Shown here one piece after another: positions 26,549-35,691 of a stretch of 64,000 bases of DNA. Position 1 is the first letter of the stretch, and every line of letters starts with the position of its first letter. Source of the stretch: JAFDYH01 sp049840875. Its GTDB lineage: Bacteria > Bacteroidota > Bacteroidia > Chitinophagales > Chitinophagaceae. Where the stretch lies: positions 83,466 to 147,465 of the forward strand of contig JASGJE010000008.1 in NCBI GenBank assembly GCA_049840875.1. The letters run 5' to 3'. The notes beneath the pieces are model-generated. The model was given only the letters and a program-made list of their open reading frames with translations. It was not told the DNA's origin and made no database searches. The position numbers were made by a program, and so were the translations under genes.

Positions 26549-26983
26549 ATGAGAGAAATAAAATACATCGTCGTGCATTGCACGGCCACGCCACCCGATA
26601 CTACTATCGAAAGTATTGCCCATTACTGGAAATACAATCTCGGCTGGAAGAATCCCGGCTATCACTATATCATTAAACGCAATGGCGATATTATCGCTAT
26701 TAACCCTGAAGAAAGAATATCCAATGGTGTAAAAGGTTATAATAAAAACGCTGTGCATATTTCTTATATCGGTGGCGTGGATGAAAATAATGTGGCGATT
26801 GATAATCGCACACAAGCGCAGATTGAAAGCATGTATAGTAAACTGGTCGCACTTTCTAAAAAATATCCTGCTGCTACCATTCTTGGTCACAGGGATTTTC
26901 CGGATGTAACAAAGCTGTGTCCCTCGTTCGATGTTAAAGAGTGGCTGGAAAATTATTCGCCAGGTCTTCGTAAAGCGGCATAA
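26549..26983 (+). CDS. N-acetylmuramoyl-L-alanine amidase, second copy
   Basis: This 144-residue protein contains a complete Amidase_2/PGRP set: YIVVHCTAT, NPGYHYIIKRNGDI, VHISYIGG, ILGHRDFPDVTKLCPSFDV. Zinc would be held by the two histidines and the cysteine. It cleaves the lactyl-L-alanine bond of peptidoglycan in this family. No signal peptide is visible, so export would depend on a holin, as for phage endolysins. It is 35 bases after its shorter paralogue. Confidence 0.88.
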   Translation: MREIKYIVVHCTATPPDTTIESIAHYWKYNLGWKNPGYHYIIKRNGDIIAINPEERISNGVKGYNKNAVHISYIGGVDENNVAIDNRTQAQIESMYSKLVALSKKYPAATILGHRDFPDVTKLCPSFDVKEWLENYSPGLRKAA

Positions 26984-26988
26984 GAGGT

Positions 26989-27657
26989 ATGCTCGCTGCT
27001 ATCATCAAAACATTAGAGGTAAGGTCATTTGTAATTTATTCAAGGCCTTATGAACTGAATATACTCGGAATAAGAAATGATAGTACGATACCTAACCGCT
27101 TTGATGACGAGATTCATGTGTTCTTTAAAAATAACAGTAACCAATGGGTGCATTATATATTTTGGGCAACGACCGATCCGGGAACTTACTGGTTGGAAAA
27201 TCCGCTAAGCCCTCAGGGTACAGCGATACTTATGCAGGGTCAATACCGGAACGCTTATCAAATCGGTTTGCACCGGGGTAAATATTATGCACTCGTGCAG
27301 CGGTTACCCGTAACGGTAATAAGGGATTATGACCGCAATGCAGTGCTTGATTTTTTTAACGGCACGCAGGAAACAGGGCTTTTTGGAATCAACATTCATC
27401 ACGCATCCGTTAACGGCACAACAAAGACAGTAGATAAATATTCGGCGGGTTGCCAGGTACTGGCTGACATTAATCACTTTAACCTGTTCATGCAGTTGTG
27501 CGAAAAGCATAGAACATTATATGGCAACAGCTTTACTTATACTTTGATTGACAAAAGGGCACTTATTCGAAATGAACGAAAAAAGTTAGTGATCAATGTA
27601 GCAGGCATCGGCGCCGGTATAACAACAGGGTTTATTGTTTACAAATTAATAAACTAA
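26989..27657 (+). CDS. YkuD-like (L,D-transpeptidase fold) protein with C-terminal span
   Basis: In the 222-residue protein, the block FGINIHHASVNGTTK followed by KYSAGCQVLA has the spacing and SxGC cysteine of L,D-transpeptidase-like proteins, with catalytic cysteine near residue 155. A C-terminal hydrophobic segment (VAGIGAGITTGFIVYKLI) would anchor it. It starts five bases after the amidase stop. Related proteins occur in Bacteroidota prophages. It may cut or modify peptidoglycan crosslinks. Confidence 0.6.
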   Translation: MLAAIIKTLEVRSFVIYSRPYELNILGIRNDSTIPNRFDDEIHVFFKNNSNQWVHYIFWATTDPGTYWLENPLSPQGTAILMQGQYRNAYQIGLHRGKYYALVQRLPVTVIRDYDRNAVLDFFNGTQETGLFGINIHHASVNGTTKTVDKYSAGCQVLADINHFNLFMQLCEKHRTLYGNSFTYTLIDKRALIRNERKKLVINVAGIGAGITTGFIVYKLIN

Positions 27658-27658
27658 G

Positions 27659-27690
27659 CCTCTCCCTTCGGGGGAGGTTGGAGGGGGTTT
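27659..27690. repeat. REP-like GC-rich hairpin before the holin-like gene
   Basis: CCTCTCCC-TTCG-GGGGAGG forms a short perfect stem followed by TTGGAGGGGGTTTTTT, so it doubles as a possible terminator. It overlaps the upstream stop by one base, and the next ATG follows directly. It is related to the hairpin at 21338-21354. Confidence 0.55.
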
Positions 27691-27693
27691 TTT

Positions 27694-27909
27694 ATGAAAA
27701 ACTTTATTCACCAGTTATTTAAAGATAAGGATGGCAGTTTCAGTATGCGGGAACTGGTCATTGCGATATTTCTTGTCGTACTGGTTATAAGTTGGATCGC
27801 CCAACAGTTCTTTGGCAAAGAAATGCCGGAATTCATGTTTTACTCCTTCGCATCCCTGGTTGGTGCGGGCTGCTTCAGCTATTCCATCGAACGAAAAACA
27901 AAAATCTAA
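27694..27909 (+). CDS. Holin-like two-span membrane protein
   Basis: The 71-residue product has two hydrophobic spans (LVIAIFLVVLVISWIAQQF and FMFYSFASLVGAGCFSYS), a charged start and a basic end (ERKTKI). Size, layout and position after peptidoglycan enzymes resemble class II holins. Function is inferred from context. Confidence 0.55.
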   Translation: MKNFIHQLFKDKDGSFSMRELVIAIFLVVLVISWIAQQFFGKEMPEFMFYSFASLVGAGCFSYSIERKTKI

Positions 27910-27941
27910 ATCGAATTTTTTAAAATTTAAACCTACACTCT

Positions 27942-28634
27942 ATGATAAAATTAAACTTCAGAACCTCGTTACTCCTTTTTATCCTCGGCTTTGTTTGCGG
28001 TTGTTCGTTCAGCTACATGGTGTTTGGAAAGACTGAGCCGATTGTTACTAAACACGAAACAATCACTCCATCGGAGTTTGCCCGGCAAACAAAGAAATTG
28101 GAAGAAAGCTATCAATTGAAATTAGCGGAATTGGAGAGCAGCAATGATTCTTTATTGCACCGGCTGATTATTTCTAACAGAAGTCTTAATTCAATCAAGG
28201 CTCAAACAAAAAGAAAAGCAAGAGCGATTAAAGCCATCATTCACCCCGAAGGCTACCCGGCAAGAGAATTATTAAAAAGAGCACCCGCGCCATTGCTGGC
28301 AGTTAATCCAACTATATCTCCTTGCGATTCGCTTATAGCAATGGCAGAAAGTTATATATCCGATAATGAAATTAAAGACAGCCTTTATGAAACAACTCTG
28401 AGAGTGTCGGATAGCATTATAATTGTAAAAGATTCCATCATCGCATTGAATAATATCCGGCAGGATGAATTAAAGCAATCGCTGTCAATTGCCACCCAAA
28501 AGCAGGAACAGGTTCTTTCAGAAAATAAATTGTTACGAAAGCAAATCAAGCGACGAAAATTTAAATCTAAGCTGGCAGCTCTCGGCGCAGCTATCCTGGC
28601 AGGACTTAGTGCCAATTATTTGATTCATCATTAA
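27942..28634 (+). CDS. Spanin-like coiled-coil membrane protein
   Basis: A 230-residue protein with an N-terminal span (TSLLLFILGFVCGCSFSYMVF), a long helical and coiled-coil body rich in Lys, Leu and Ser, and a C-terminal hydrophobic end (LAALGAAILAGLSANYLI). The layout recalls inner spanins (Rz) of lysis cassettes, though it also has a second span. Cysteines near residue 20 might allow lipidation. It follows the holin-like gene by 32 bases. Confidence 0.5.
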   Translation: MIKLNFRTSLLLFILGFVCGCSFSYMVFGKTEPIVTKHETITPSEFARQTKKLEESYQLKLAELESSNDSLLHRLIISNRSLNSIKAQTKRKARAIKAIIHPEGYPARELLKRAPAPLLAVNPTISPCDSLIAMAESYISDNEIKDSLYETTLRVSDSIIIVKDSIIALNNIRQDELKQSLSIATQKQEQVLSENKLLRKQIKRRKFKSKLAALGAAILAGLSANYLIHH

Positions 28635-28637
28635 GCC

Positions 28638-28808
28638 ATGAAAGAAAAAACAATTGTTTCGGGAGTAACACTACTCACTTCGCTTTTATCCTACTGGTAT
28701 GCGAAGGCAAGTGATAAAGATGCTGTTCCCTATGTCATGTTTGGCGGCTTTATCGGTTCTATTGTCGGCGAACTCCTGGCCGATAGTTTTAATCCTTCAA
28801 AAAAATGA
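28638..28808 (+). CDS. Tiny two-span membrane protein
   Basis: A 56-residue frame, MKEKTIVSGVTLL with two hydrophobic stretches (VTLLTSLLSYWYAK and VPYVMFGGFIGSIVGELLA). It starts three bases after the spanin-like stop and overlaps the next gene by four bases (ATGA), which supports a real gene. Holin-like or virion membrane protein; no family recognised. Confidence 0.6.
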   Translation: MKEKTIVSGVTLLTSLLSYWYAKASDKDAVPYVMFGGFIGSIVGELLADSFNPSKK

Positions 28809-29062
28809 GGTATAACCTGTATAATAATGACGCCAGCATCACTATTGCTACAGACTGGGGGTATTATCTTTTGCTAAAATCTTCTGTCCGAAACATCTGT
28901 TATGTACGGATGGATATTATTTTAATTGAAACCGGCTGCTGCCACGGGAATATCTTTCTTCACCAGAGTGATGTTGCCTACCCGCCAAGCTATTCGCCAC
29001 AGAATTTGATTAACATTCTCAATGACTGGCTTTTTGTATCACCCACCGTAATCCATGAATAA
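28805..29062 (+). CDS. Uncharacterised small protein of the element
   Basis: An 85-residue protein beginning MRYNLYNND, beta-rich at first (SITIATDWGYYLLLKSSV), with a CC pair near residue 45 and a helical end (PQNLINILNDWLFV). Overlaps the previous gene by four bases and is followed by the helicase after ten bases. Function unknown. Confidence 0.5.
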   Translation: MRYNLYNNDASITIATDWGYYLLLKSSVRNICYVRMDIILIETGCCHGNIFLHQSDVAYPPSYSPQNLINILNDWLFVSPTVIHE

Positions 29063-29071
29063 ACCCGGAAT

Positions 29072-32000
29072 TTGTCAACCACTTTACATAAAACCGGTAT
29101 TCTACATGCTGCCCTGCCAGGTGGCAATGATTTTGTTACTGCCGTTGAAGGAGCATTGATTGCAAAAGAGCCGCATAATAAAAAGTCTATTGAAAAACTG
29201 GCGGCATCTTTTGGCATTACGGATAAAACAGAAGTAAAGGAACTAACTGAGCTGGCTATTGTAAAACGGGCAAGAACGTTGGCGCATAGCAAAGGAACAA
29301 TTAAAGAACGTTTTGATAATATTGTTGAGCTATATAACTCGCAGGTCAATCTTTCACACCGTACTTCGCAAAGTATATTGCTACAGCAGTATTCAACGCC
29401 TGCACCGATTGCATATCTCGCCGGAGTCTTTTGCGGGATAGATAAACCCTTTGTTCGCAGTAATTATTTTGAACCTTCCGCTGGTAACGGGTTATTAACT
29501 ATTGCAGGCAATCCTTTCAACTTTATCGTCAATGAAATTGATCCCACCCGTAACTGGAACTTACATACACAGTCATTCTATAAAGTCTTAAAGCAGGATG
29601 CGACAAAACCTTTTATTGAGTATAAAAAATACTTTGATGCGGTACTGACCAATCCTCCTTTCGGTATCAGTGAAACCGATGTGCTGTACGATACTTTCCG
29701 GATAAAGCCTTTAGAGCATGTGATGGCGTTAAGGGCGTTGGATTGCATGAAAGATGACGGTAAAGCCGCTATCATTATTGGCGGTCATACACGCTGGGAT
29801 GATAAGGGAAGAATACATGCTGGCAAGCAACGGATATTTTTTAATTACCTATACAGCCGTTATAATGTCATTGATGTAATTAATATTAATGGAGCTAAAC
29901 TTTACTCCAGACAGGGAACATCGTTTGATGTGCGTCTGATATTAATAAATGGAAGAAAGCTACTCAATCATCTTAAGGAAGCAACGTATGCTCCCGTCTT
30001 TAATCCCGAAAAAGATATTGAGATAAAAACATTTGAAGATTTATTTGATCGCGTAATGAATGCGATTGATACAGAAATTGAAATTCCTATAAGTCCAAAT
30101 CTCGACTTAGAAAGAGAAGCCGTTGAACTAATGACCCTTCTTAAATTCCCTCCTTTGGATGGATTTGAGGAGATCTTGAGCGCTCCGTACGAACCGGCAT
30201 CGGATGCCTGTATTGTATTAAACACGCAGGTTCCCGATAGCATGGCCTTTGAAACAAAATCCGCTATTGAAAAAATAAAAGAAGAAGTGGGTGGTGATAT
30301 TGACAACTTTGTTCGCCACCGTTTAAAGTATCCGAATAAAGCTGCCTTATGCAAAGTATTATCTGCCGAACAAATTGACGCAGTAGCAATGGCCATCTAT
30401 AATATTGAAGCAAGAGGCCAGGGAATGATCATTGGCGACCAAACGGGCATTGGTAAAGGGCGGGTTGCCGCTGCAATGATCCGCTATGCGGTGAACCAGG
30501 GAGTAAAGCCCATGTTCTTAACAGAGAAAGCAAATCTCTTCTCTGACATTTATCGTGACCTTTTTGCAATAGGCTCCGGTCATTTAAAACCGTTTATCGT
30601 TAATGGCCATGAATCAAAAACAGATATTAAAGATGAAGACGGTAATGTAATTTACCAGGCCCCTTCTGTTCCTGAACAACAGGAAATTTTCACTTCCCGT
30701 GTTGTGCCTTCACAGTATGATTTTGTAGTCGGAACATACTCGCAGTTTAACTCACCGGATAAAAAACCGGAGAAACCTAATTTTTTATTGGCGATGGCAG
30801 AGGACAATATTTTCATTTTGGATGAAGCGCATAACAGTTCCGGTTCTTCCAATACCGGTAACTTTTTACAAGGTGTTGTGAGTAAAACAAGGGGCGTTGT
30901 CTTTTTATCAGCAACCTTTGCGAAGAGACCCGATAATATGCCGATCTATGCTATGAAAACAGCTATCGCTGATTGCAATATGAGCCGTGATGATCTAGTA
31001 GAGGCTATTACAAGAGGCGGCGTGGCTCTCCAGGAAGTTTTATCATCACAGCTTGTTGCCGAAGGGCAGATGCTTCGCCGGGAAAGAAGCTTTGAAGGCG
31101 TGGAAGTAAACTACATCAACCTTGATGGTAAAGCAGAAGAGCATAAAGCGATTGCCGATAATATCACAGAAATACTTCGTGACATTATCACTTTTCAATC
31201 CAACCATGTGGATGAGCAGGTAGAAGAATTAGATAAAATCGCAGTGGCCGAAGGAAAAGAAATTGAACTGCGGGAAGGAACATCGCAGGCGGGTGTAGAT
31301 AATCTCCCTTATTTTTCCAAAGTATTCCAGGTTATCAACCAGATGCTTTTTTCATTAAAGGCAGAGTCTGTTGCCGAAAGAGCGATCCAGCGTTTACGGG
31401 AAGGCAAAAAACCTATTATTGCTTTTGCATCCACGATGGGCAGCTTTATCGAAGCAATGGAAAATGATAAAGGAATGCCTGTAGCGGATGGCGATACTAT
31501 CAATGCCGATTTTTCTGAAGTATTAAAAAGAGGATTGGATGGTATACTCCGCTATACTGAAAAAGATGTAGATGGTAACTCCGTCTTTAAAAAGTTTGAA
31601 GTCAGTGAACTTTCTCCCGAAGCGCAGGCAGACTATCATCGTATCCTTGATAAAATCAAAGCCGCTTCAACAGGTATTACAATATCACCGATTGATGTTA
31701 TCATTAAAAAAATACAGGGAGCCGGATATAGCGTTGCGGAAGTAACCGGCAGGAAGCTGGAAGTGCAACTCAACCTTAAAACAAATAAAGGGCTTATCCT
31801 TTCCCGTAAGAAAATCAATACCAATGATGCCTTTCGCCAGTTTAATAATAATGAAGTAGATGTATTAATGATTAATCAATCAGGTTCCACCGGCGCATCG
31901 GCTCATGCAATCCCTACTGCCAAAGTTCCGAAAGACCAGGTCAGGCAAAGAGTAATGATCGTGCTGCAGGCTGAACTGGACATTAATACGGAAGTACAGA

Positions 32001-33820
32001 AGAGAGGCCGCATCAACCGCACCGGCCAGATATTAAAACCTATCTATGATTATGTGACTTCAGCTATACCGGCAGAGAAGCGTTTAATGATGATGTTGCA
32101 AAAGAAACTGAAATCCCTTGATGCCAATACGACTTCGAACCAAAAACAATCCACCAAGATTTTAGATGTACCTGACTTTTTAAATAAATACGGCGATAAA
32201 ATCGTGCGTGATTACTTAATGGAGAATAAAGAAGTGAATGAACTATTGGATGACCCGCTATATTTATCAAATTCAAAATCGGATAGCGGCAGCCAGGATG
32301 CTGCTGTTATTGAAGATGCAGCGCATAAAGTATCTGGTCGTGTAGCCGTATTATCTACCAAAATGCAGCAGGATTTTTATAATGATATTGCTGAACGCTA
32401 TAATGATTATGTAGAATACCTCAAACAGGTTGGCGAATATGACCTGGAAGTGGAAGCAATGGATTTGGAAGCGGAGACTGTCTCTTCCAAGATTATCAAA
32501 ATGGGTAAAGGAAGTGATAGCGCATTCGGGGAAGATAGTCTACTGGAAACAATACGGGCGAATGTTCTGAAAAAACCTTTTTCAAAAACAGAATTAAAAA
32601 ATCTTATTACTGAATCATTACAAGGCCGTGATGGGAAAACGATACAAAATGAATTAGCGAGTGATTATGAAAAGTTCCAGGAAAACCAATTGGAAGCTGA
32701 GTTTGTGGAAATAGAAGAAAAATATGGCGACCTCATTCAAAATATACCGAATGAAAAAGCCATTCAGAAAATTGAAGCAAAGCATGGAGCTAAAGCAGCC
32801 CATGAAGAAATTCAAAAACGCACCGCTGAATTAGAGCAAGCCAAGAAGGATAAACTCAATCAGGTTGTTAAAGTAGCTGAAAACCGTAAACAATACCTGT
32901 CCAGGATACTTTCATTCTTTTACACCGGTCGCTCTCTTAAATACCCTGTTGAATCTTATAATGCCGGCAATGAATTAGTACCTGCTGTTTTTATTGGTTT
33001 TGTCATAGACAAGAAGAAAAAAAATCCTTTTGCTCCATCGGCTACAAAATTACGGTTCGCCATTGCCAATAGTAGTAAATACCTTGCTATCCCTGCTTCT
33101 TATTCGGAAGATATCATGGCCATTATTGGTGCAAGCGCCGATATTCTCGAGTCATCAATGGAGGAGTTGTTGAAAGAATGGGAAGATTACACCAAACAAA
33201 ATAATGTTGACAGGAGAATAAGGCATGTGATTACCGGAAACCTCTTGCAGGCATTCAGTGATTTTAAAGGAAAGTTGGTGAGCTATACAACGCTCGATGG
33301 TAAAACCATCAAAGGAATTTTATTACCTGAGAACTGGAATCCTGGCGAACAGGTACAGAATCGTGTCGTTGTGCCGATAATTAAAGCATTGCCATTAATT
33401 AAGTCGCTTACACAGAATAATCAAATTGTCACTAACAATGGTCTTTCCATTTTTAAAACTGGTGATAATTATAAACTGATTATTGCCGCTTCCCGTTCAA
33501 GGGGCGGTGATATTTACCTTGATAAAAAAATCCTGGAACTGGTAGATAAAAACAATTTTGAAAAAGTAGCGGATAAAATGGTAGCGGTATTGCCGGAGAA
33601 GTATATCCAAAAACTTGTTGAGTTTTTGCAGGATAATCATGGTTCTTCAACGACGGTTCATTCTTCACAACTCAAAGATTTAAAAGCAGGGGCAGTTCGA
33701 TACAGCAACAGGAATAAAATTGAATTACCAGATACTGAAAAAGAACAAGATGATACAATCAAGATTTTAGAACTGGAAGCGGAAGCATTATCGCTCGAAT
33801 TGGAGCTGCTGGCTGCATAA
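29072..33820 (+). CDS. N6-adenine methyltransferase fused to strawberry-notch-type helicase
   Basis: In the 1582-residue protein, residues about 100-330 form an N6 DNA methyltransferase (SAM motif FEPSAGNG near 133, catalytic NPPF near 195). Residues about 420-1000 form an SF2 helicase with Walker A QTGIGKGR (about 458-465), DEAH (about 583-586) and the strawberry-notch C-terminal motif QKRGRINRTGQ near 980. Long helical regions follow to the end. TTG is used as start because no in-frame ATG fits. The fusion is reminiscent of phage P1 DarB and of other mobile-element anti-restriction and DNA-processing proteins; it may protect or remodel the element DNA on entry. Activity on DNA is inferred. 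Confidence 0.85.
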   Translation: MSTTLHKTGILHAALPGGNDFVTAVEGALIAKEPHNKKSIEKLAASFGITDKTEVKELTELAIVKRARTLAHSKGTIKERFDNIVELYNSQVNLSHRTSQSILLQQYSTPAPIAYLAGVFCGIDKPFVRSNYFEPSAGNGLLTIAGNPFNFIVNEIDPTRNWNLHTQSFYKVLKQDATKPFIEYKKYFDAVLTNPPFGISETDVLYDTFRIKPLEHVMALRALDCMKDDGKAAIIIGGHTRWDDKGRIHAGKQRIFFNYLYSRYNVIDVININGAKLYSRQGTSFDVRLILINGRKLLNHLKEATYAPVFNPEKDIEIKTFEDLFDRVMNAIDTEIEIPISPNLDLEREAVELMTLLKFPPLDGFEEILSAPYEPASDACIVLNTQVPDSMAFETKSAIEKIKEEVGGDIDNFVRHRLKYPNKAALCKVLSAEQIDAVAMAIYNIEARGQGMIIGDQTGIGKGRVAAAMIRYAVNQGVKPMFLTEKANLFSDIYRDLFAIGSGHLKPFIVNGHESKTDIKDEDGNVIYQAPSVPEQQEIFTSRVVPSQYDFVVGTYSQFNSPDKKPEKPNFLLAMAEDNIFILDEAHNSSGSSNTGNFLQGVVSKTRGVVFLSATFAKRPDNMPIYAMKTAIADCNMSRDDLVEAITRGGVALQEVLSSQLVAEGQMLRRERSFEGVEVNYINLDGKAEEHKAIADNITEILRDIITFQSNHVDEQVEELDKIAVAEGKEIELREGTSQAGVDNLPYFSKVFQVINQMLFSLKAESVAERAIQRLREGKKPIIAFASTMGSFIEAMENDKGMPVADGDTINADFSEVLKRGLDGILRYTEKDVDGNSVFKKFEVSELSPEAQADYHRILDKIKAASTGITISPIDVIIKKIQGAGYSVAEVTGRKLEVQLNLKTNKGLILSRKKINTNDAFRQFNNNEVDVLMINQSGSTGASAHAIPTAKVPKDQVRQRVMIVLQAELDINTEVQKRGRINRTGQILKPIYDYVTSAIPAEKRLMMMLQKKLKSLDANTTSNQKQSTKILDVPDFLNKYGDKIVRDYLMENKEVNELLDDPLYLSNSKSDSGSQDAAVIEDAAHKVSGRVAVLSTKMQQDFYNDIAERYNDYVEYLKQVGEYDLEVEAMDLEAETVSSKIIKMGKGSDSAFGEDSLLETIRANVLKKPFSKTELKNLITESLQGRDGKTIQNELASDYEKFQENQLEAEFVEIEEKYGDLIQNIPNEKAIQKIEAKHGAKAAHEEIQKRTAELEQAKKDKLNQVVKVAENRKQYLSRILSFFYTGRSLKYPVESYNAGNELVPAVFIGFVIDKKKKNPFAPSATKLRFAIANSSKYLAIPASYSEDIMAIIGASADILESSMEELLKEWEDYTKQNNVDRRIRHVITGNLLQAFSDFKGKLVSYTTLDGKTIKGILLPENWNPGEQVQNRVVVPIIKALPLIKSLTQNNQIVTNNGLSIFKTGDNYKLIIAASRSRGGDIYLDKKILELVDKNNFEKVADKMVAVLPEKYIQKLVEFLQDNHGSSTTVHSSQLKDLKAGAVRYSNRNKIELPDTEKEQDDTIKILELEAEALSLELELLAA

Positions 33821-33840
33821 ATTATTAATCACTAAAACCC

Positions 33841-33872
33841 CTCACATCCTGAGCTTGTCGAAGGAAGGGGAA
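33841..33872. repeat. Intergenic repeat CCTGAGCTTGTCGAAGG
   Basis: The sequence CATCCTGAGCTTGTCGAAGGA at 33846-33866 is an imperfect palindrome (CCT..GAGCTTGTC..AGG) of a type widespread between bacterial genes. It sits between the helicase and the ATPase genes of the element. Its presence suggests acquisition after residence in host genomes. Confidence 0.55.
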
Positions 33873-33887
33873 TAGAACCTTTTTCCT

Positions 33888-35387
33888 ATGATTGCCACGA
33901 ATAATTATTTTAAACAGGTAGATAACATTGATTTTTCTGCATTGCCCGATGCTTTTAAAAAAGGCCATGAATTTTTAGTAAAGGCTACGAATAATGGTGA
34001 AAGCTGGCTTTCTTACCAGTCCAGTGATGCAGTGAAAAAAACAATTGATATTTATCTCGCTAAGCTCAATGAATTTATCAATAATACGAAGCAGGCTGAA
34101 AAGAAAGAGCGTAAAAAAGAAGTGCGGCAGCAATCGGATAAAGAGATTATGCAGGAAGCCATGATACGCCAGGGAATTATTAACCAAGATGGTTCGCCAA
34201 AAAAGAAAACTAAAAAGTTTACTCAACATAAGCCTGATGAATCGAATCCCACAATGGTGGAACGGATACCCGAAGAGCTTCGCTTTATCAAACGCTTTGT
34301 TAATCTCAATGGCAAAACAAAGACCAAAGAAGAAATCCTTCGCTTCATTAACTCTTTACAAAAAGCGATTTTAGAAAAGCGTATCCGCAAAACTTCTGCC
34401 TATGCCAAAGAGATTATAATTATCCAGGATAAACTGATTAGTCTCCATAACAGCATGAAGGCAAAAATCAAAATCGAACTCAAATCGGAAACTTTTGATT
34501 CATTAAAAAAATTAACTGCTGAAGAAAAAGTGATGGCGTCGGTAGGCTTTATTAAAAACTATATCAGTCTGAATGGCAAAACAGGCATCCGTAAAAAAGC
34601 TGATAGTCTATTAAAACGTATTACACGGATGGTGGATAAGAAGAAAATACCTGCCGATGATCCTTATATGGACGAGCTGATACAAATAACTAAAAATCTC
34701 GAAGCGTTTTTGGATAACCCTTCTTTGAAAATTCTCGCCATCGAGAAAAATGAATTAAATGGCCTGGAAGGAATACTCGGTTGCGCCTGCCAGGAATTAA
34801 ACGGGATACCTGAAGTAATGAACAGCCTGGATTTTGCTAACCTGGAATTTAATACTATTGGACTTAAAGGAAAATGGTTTGATTTAATCGGCGATCCTTC
34901 TTCCAATTTTACTGCAATGGTGTTTGGTAGACCTAAAATGGGTAAGTCTTATCTCTGTATTGATTTTGCTGGCTACCTGGCCCGTAATCACGGTAAGGTT
35001 TTATATGTTGCAAAAGAAGAAGGATTGGATTATACGCTCCAGCAAAAACTAAATGATAAAGATGTTGTTCATCCAAACTTGTTTGTTGCCTCCGTTTTGC
35101 CGGGTAACTTATCTGCTTATGATTTTATTTTTTTAGATAGCGTAAATAAACTGGGATTCGCTCCTGCTGATCTTAACCGGCTGAAAAAAGAAAACCCGAC
35201 GAAGTCCTTCATATTTATTTTCCAATCCACCAAAGATGGAAAGTTTCGGGGTGCGAATACCTTCCAGCATGATGTGGACGTGGTGATTGAAGTACCGGAA
35301 AAGGGCAAGGCTGTACAAATGGGAAGGTTTAACCAGGGAGGAGAGATCGATATTTTTGACCAAGAACCACTAAAAATTGCTGCATAA
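33888..35387 (+). CDS. RecA/RadA-like ATPase with helical N-terminus
   Basis: In this 499-residue protein, the first 330 residues are helical and charged, with two related repeats (VNLNGKTKTKEEILRFINSL and ISLNGKTGIRKKADSLLKRI). The C-terminal 170 residues are a RecA-fold ATPase: Walker A FGRPKMGKS (about 346-354), VLYVAKEEG, Walker B YDFIFLDSV, then FIFIFQSTKDGKFRG and HDVDVVIEV. This is the RadA/DnaB/KaiC branch, not the FtsK/HerA or terminase branch. It may be a replication helicase loader, a recombinase mediator or, less likely, a packaging motor. It follows the methyltransferase-helicase by 67 bases. Confidence 0.75.
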   Translation: MIATNNYFKQVDNIDFSALPDAFKKGHEFLVKATNNGESWLSYQSSDAVKKTIDIYLAKLNEFINNTKQAEKKERKKEVRQQSDKEIMQEAMIRQGIINQDGSPKKKTKKFTQHKPDESNPTMVERIPEELRFIKRFVNLNGKTKTKEEILRFINSLQKAILEKRIRKTSAYAKEIIIIQDKLISLHNSMKAKIKIELKSETFDSLKKLTAEEKVMASVGFIKNYISLNGKTGIRKKADSLLKRITRMVDKKKIPADDPYMDELIQITKNLEAFLDNPSLKILAIEKNELNGLEGILGCACQELNGIPEVMNSLDFANLEFNTIGLKGKWFDLIGDPSSNFTAMVFGRPKMGKSYLCIDFAGYLARNHGKVLYVAKEEGLDYTLQQKLNDKDVVHPNLFVASVLPGNLSAYDFIFLDSVNKLGFAPADLNRLKKENPTKSFIFIFQSTKDGKFRGANTFQHDVDVVIEVPEKGKAVQMGRFNQGGEIDIFDQEPLKIAA

Positions 35388-35403
35388 ATTCAAGCGTCTT
35401 CCT

Positions 35404-35613
35404 ATGAAAACACTTTCCCCGCATCATTATGACGATGAGTTGATTGCACACTTTGAAAAAACAAATCCTACCAAAAAGTCAATAACCGTTGAAAGGCTAA
35501 AAACCTATCCCGGTTGCGAAAATTACACAGATGAACAATTGGAAAAGATTATTCAACTATTAAAAGAATTAGCTGCGATAATTATCGAAAATACAATCCA
35601 AAAAGAATATTGA
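35404..35613 (+). CDS. Small helical protein of the element
   Basis: A 69-residue charged protein (MKTLSPHHYDDELIAHF, then ENYTDEQLEKIIQLLKELA). Start chosen at the ATG at 35404, 16 bases after the ATPase stop. No family recognised; possibly a DNA-binding or regulatory accessory. Confidence 0.45.
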   Translation: MKTLSPHHYDDELIAHFEKTNPTKKSITVERLKTYPGCENYTDEQLEKIIQLLKELAAIIIENTIQKEY

Positions 35614-35691
35614 TAATCAATATGTTGTAAATTTAAAGTCTGATTCGCTAAAGGAACTTTCAATTTGTAACAAAACTCAAAAAGCAGCAGC

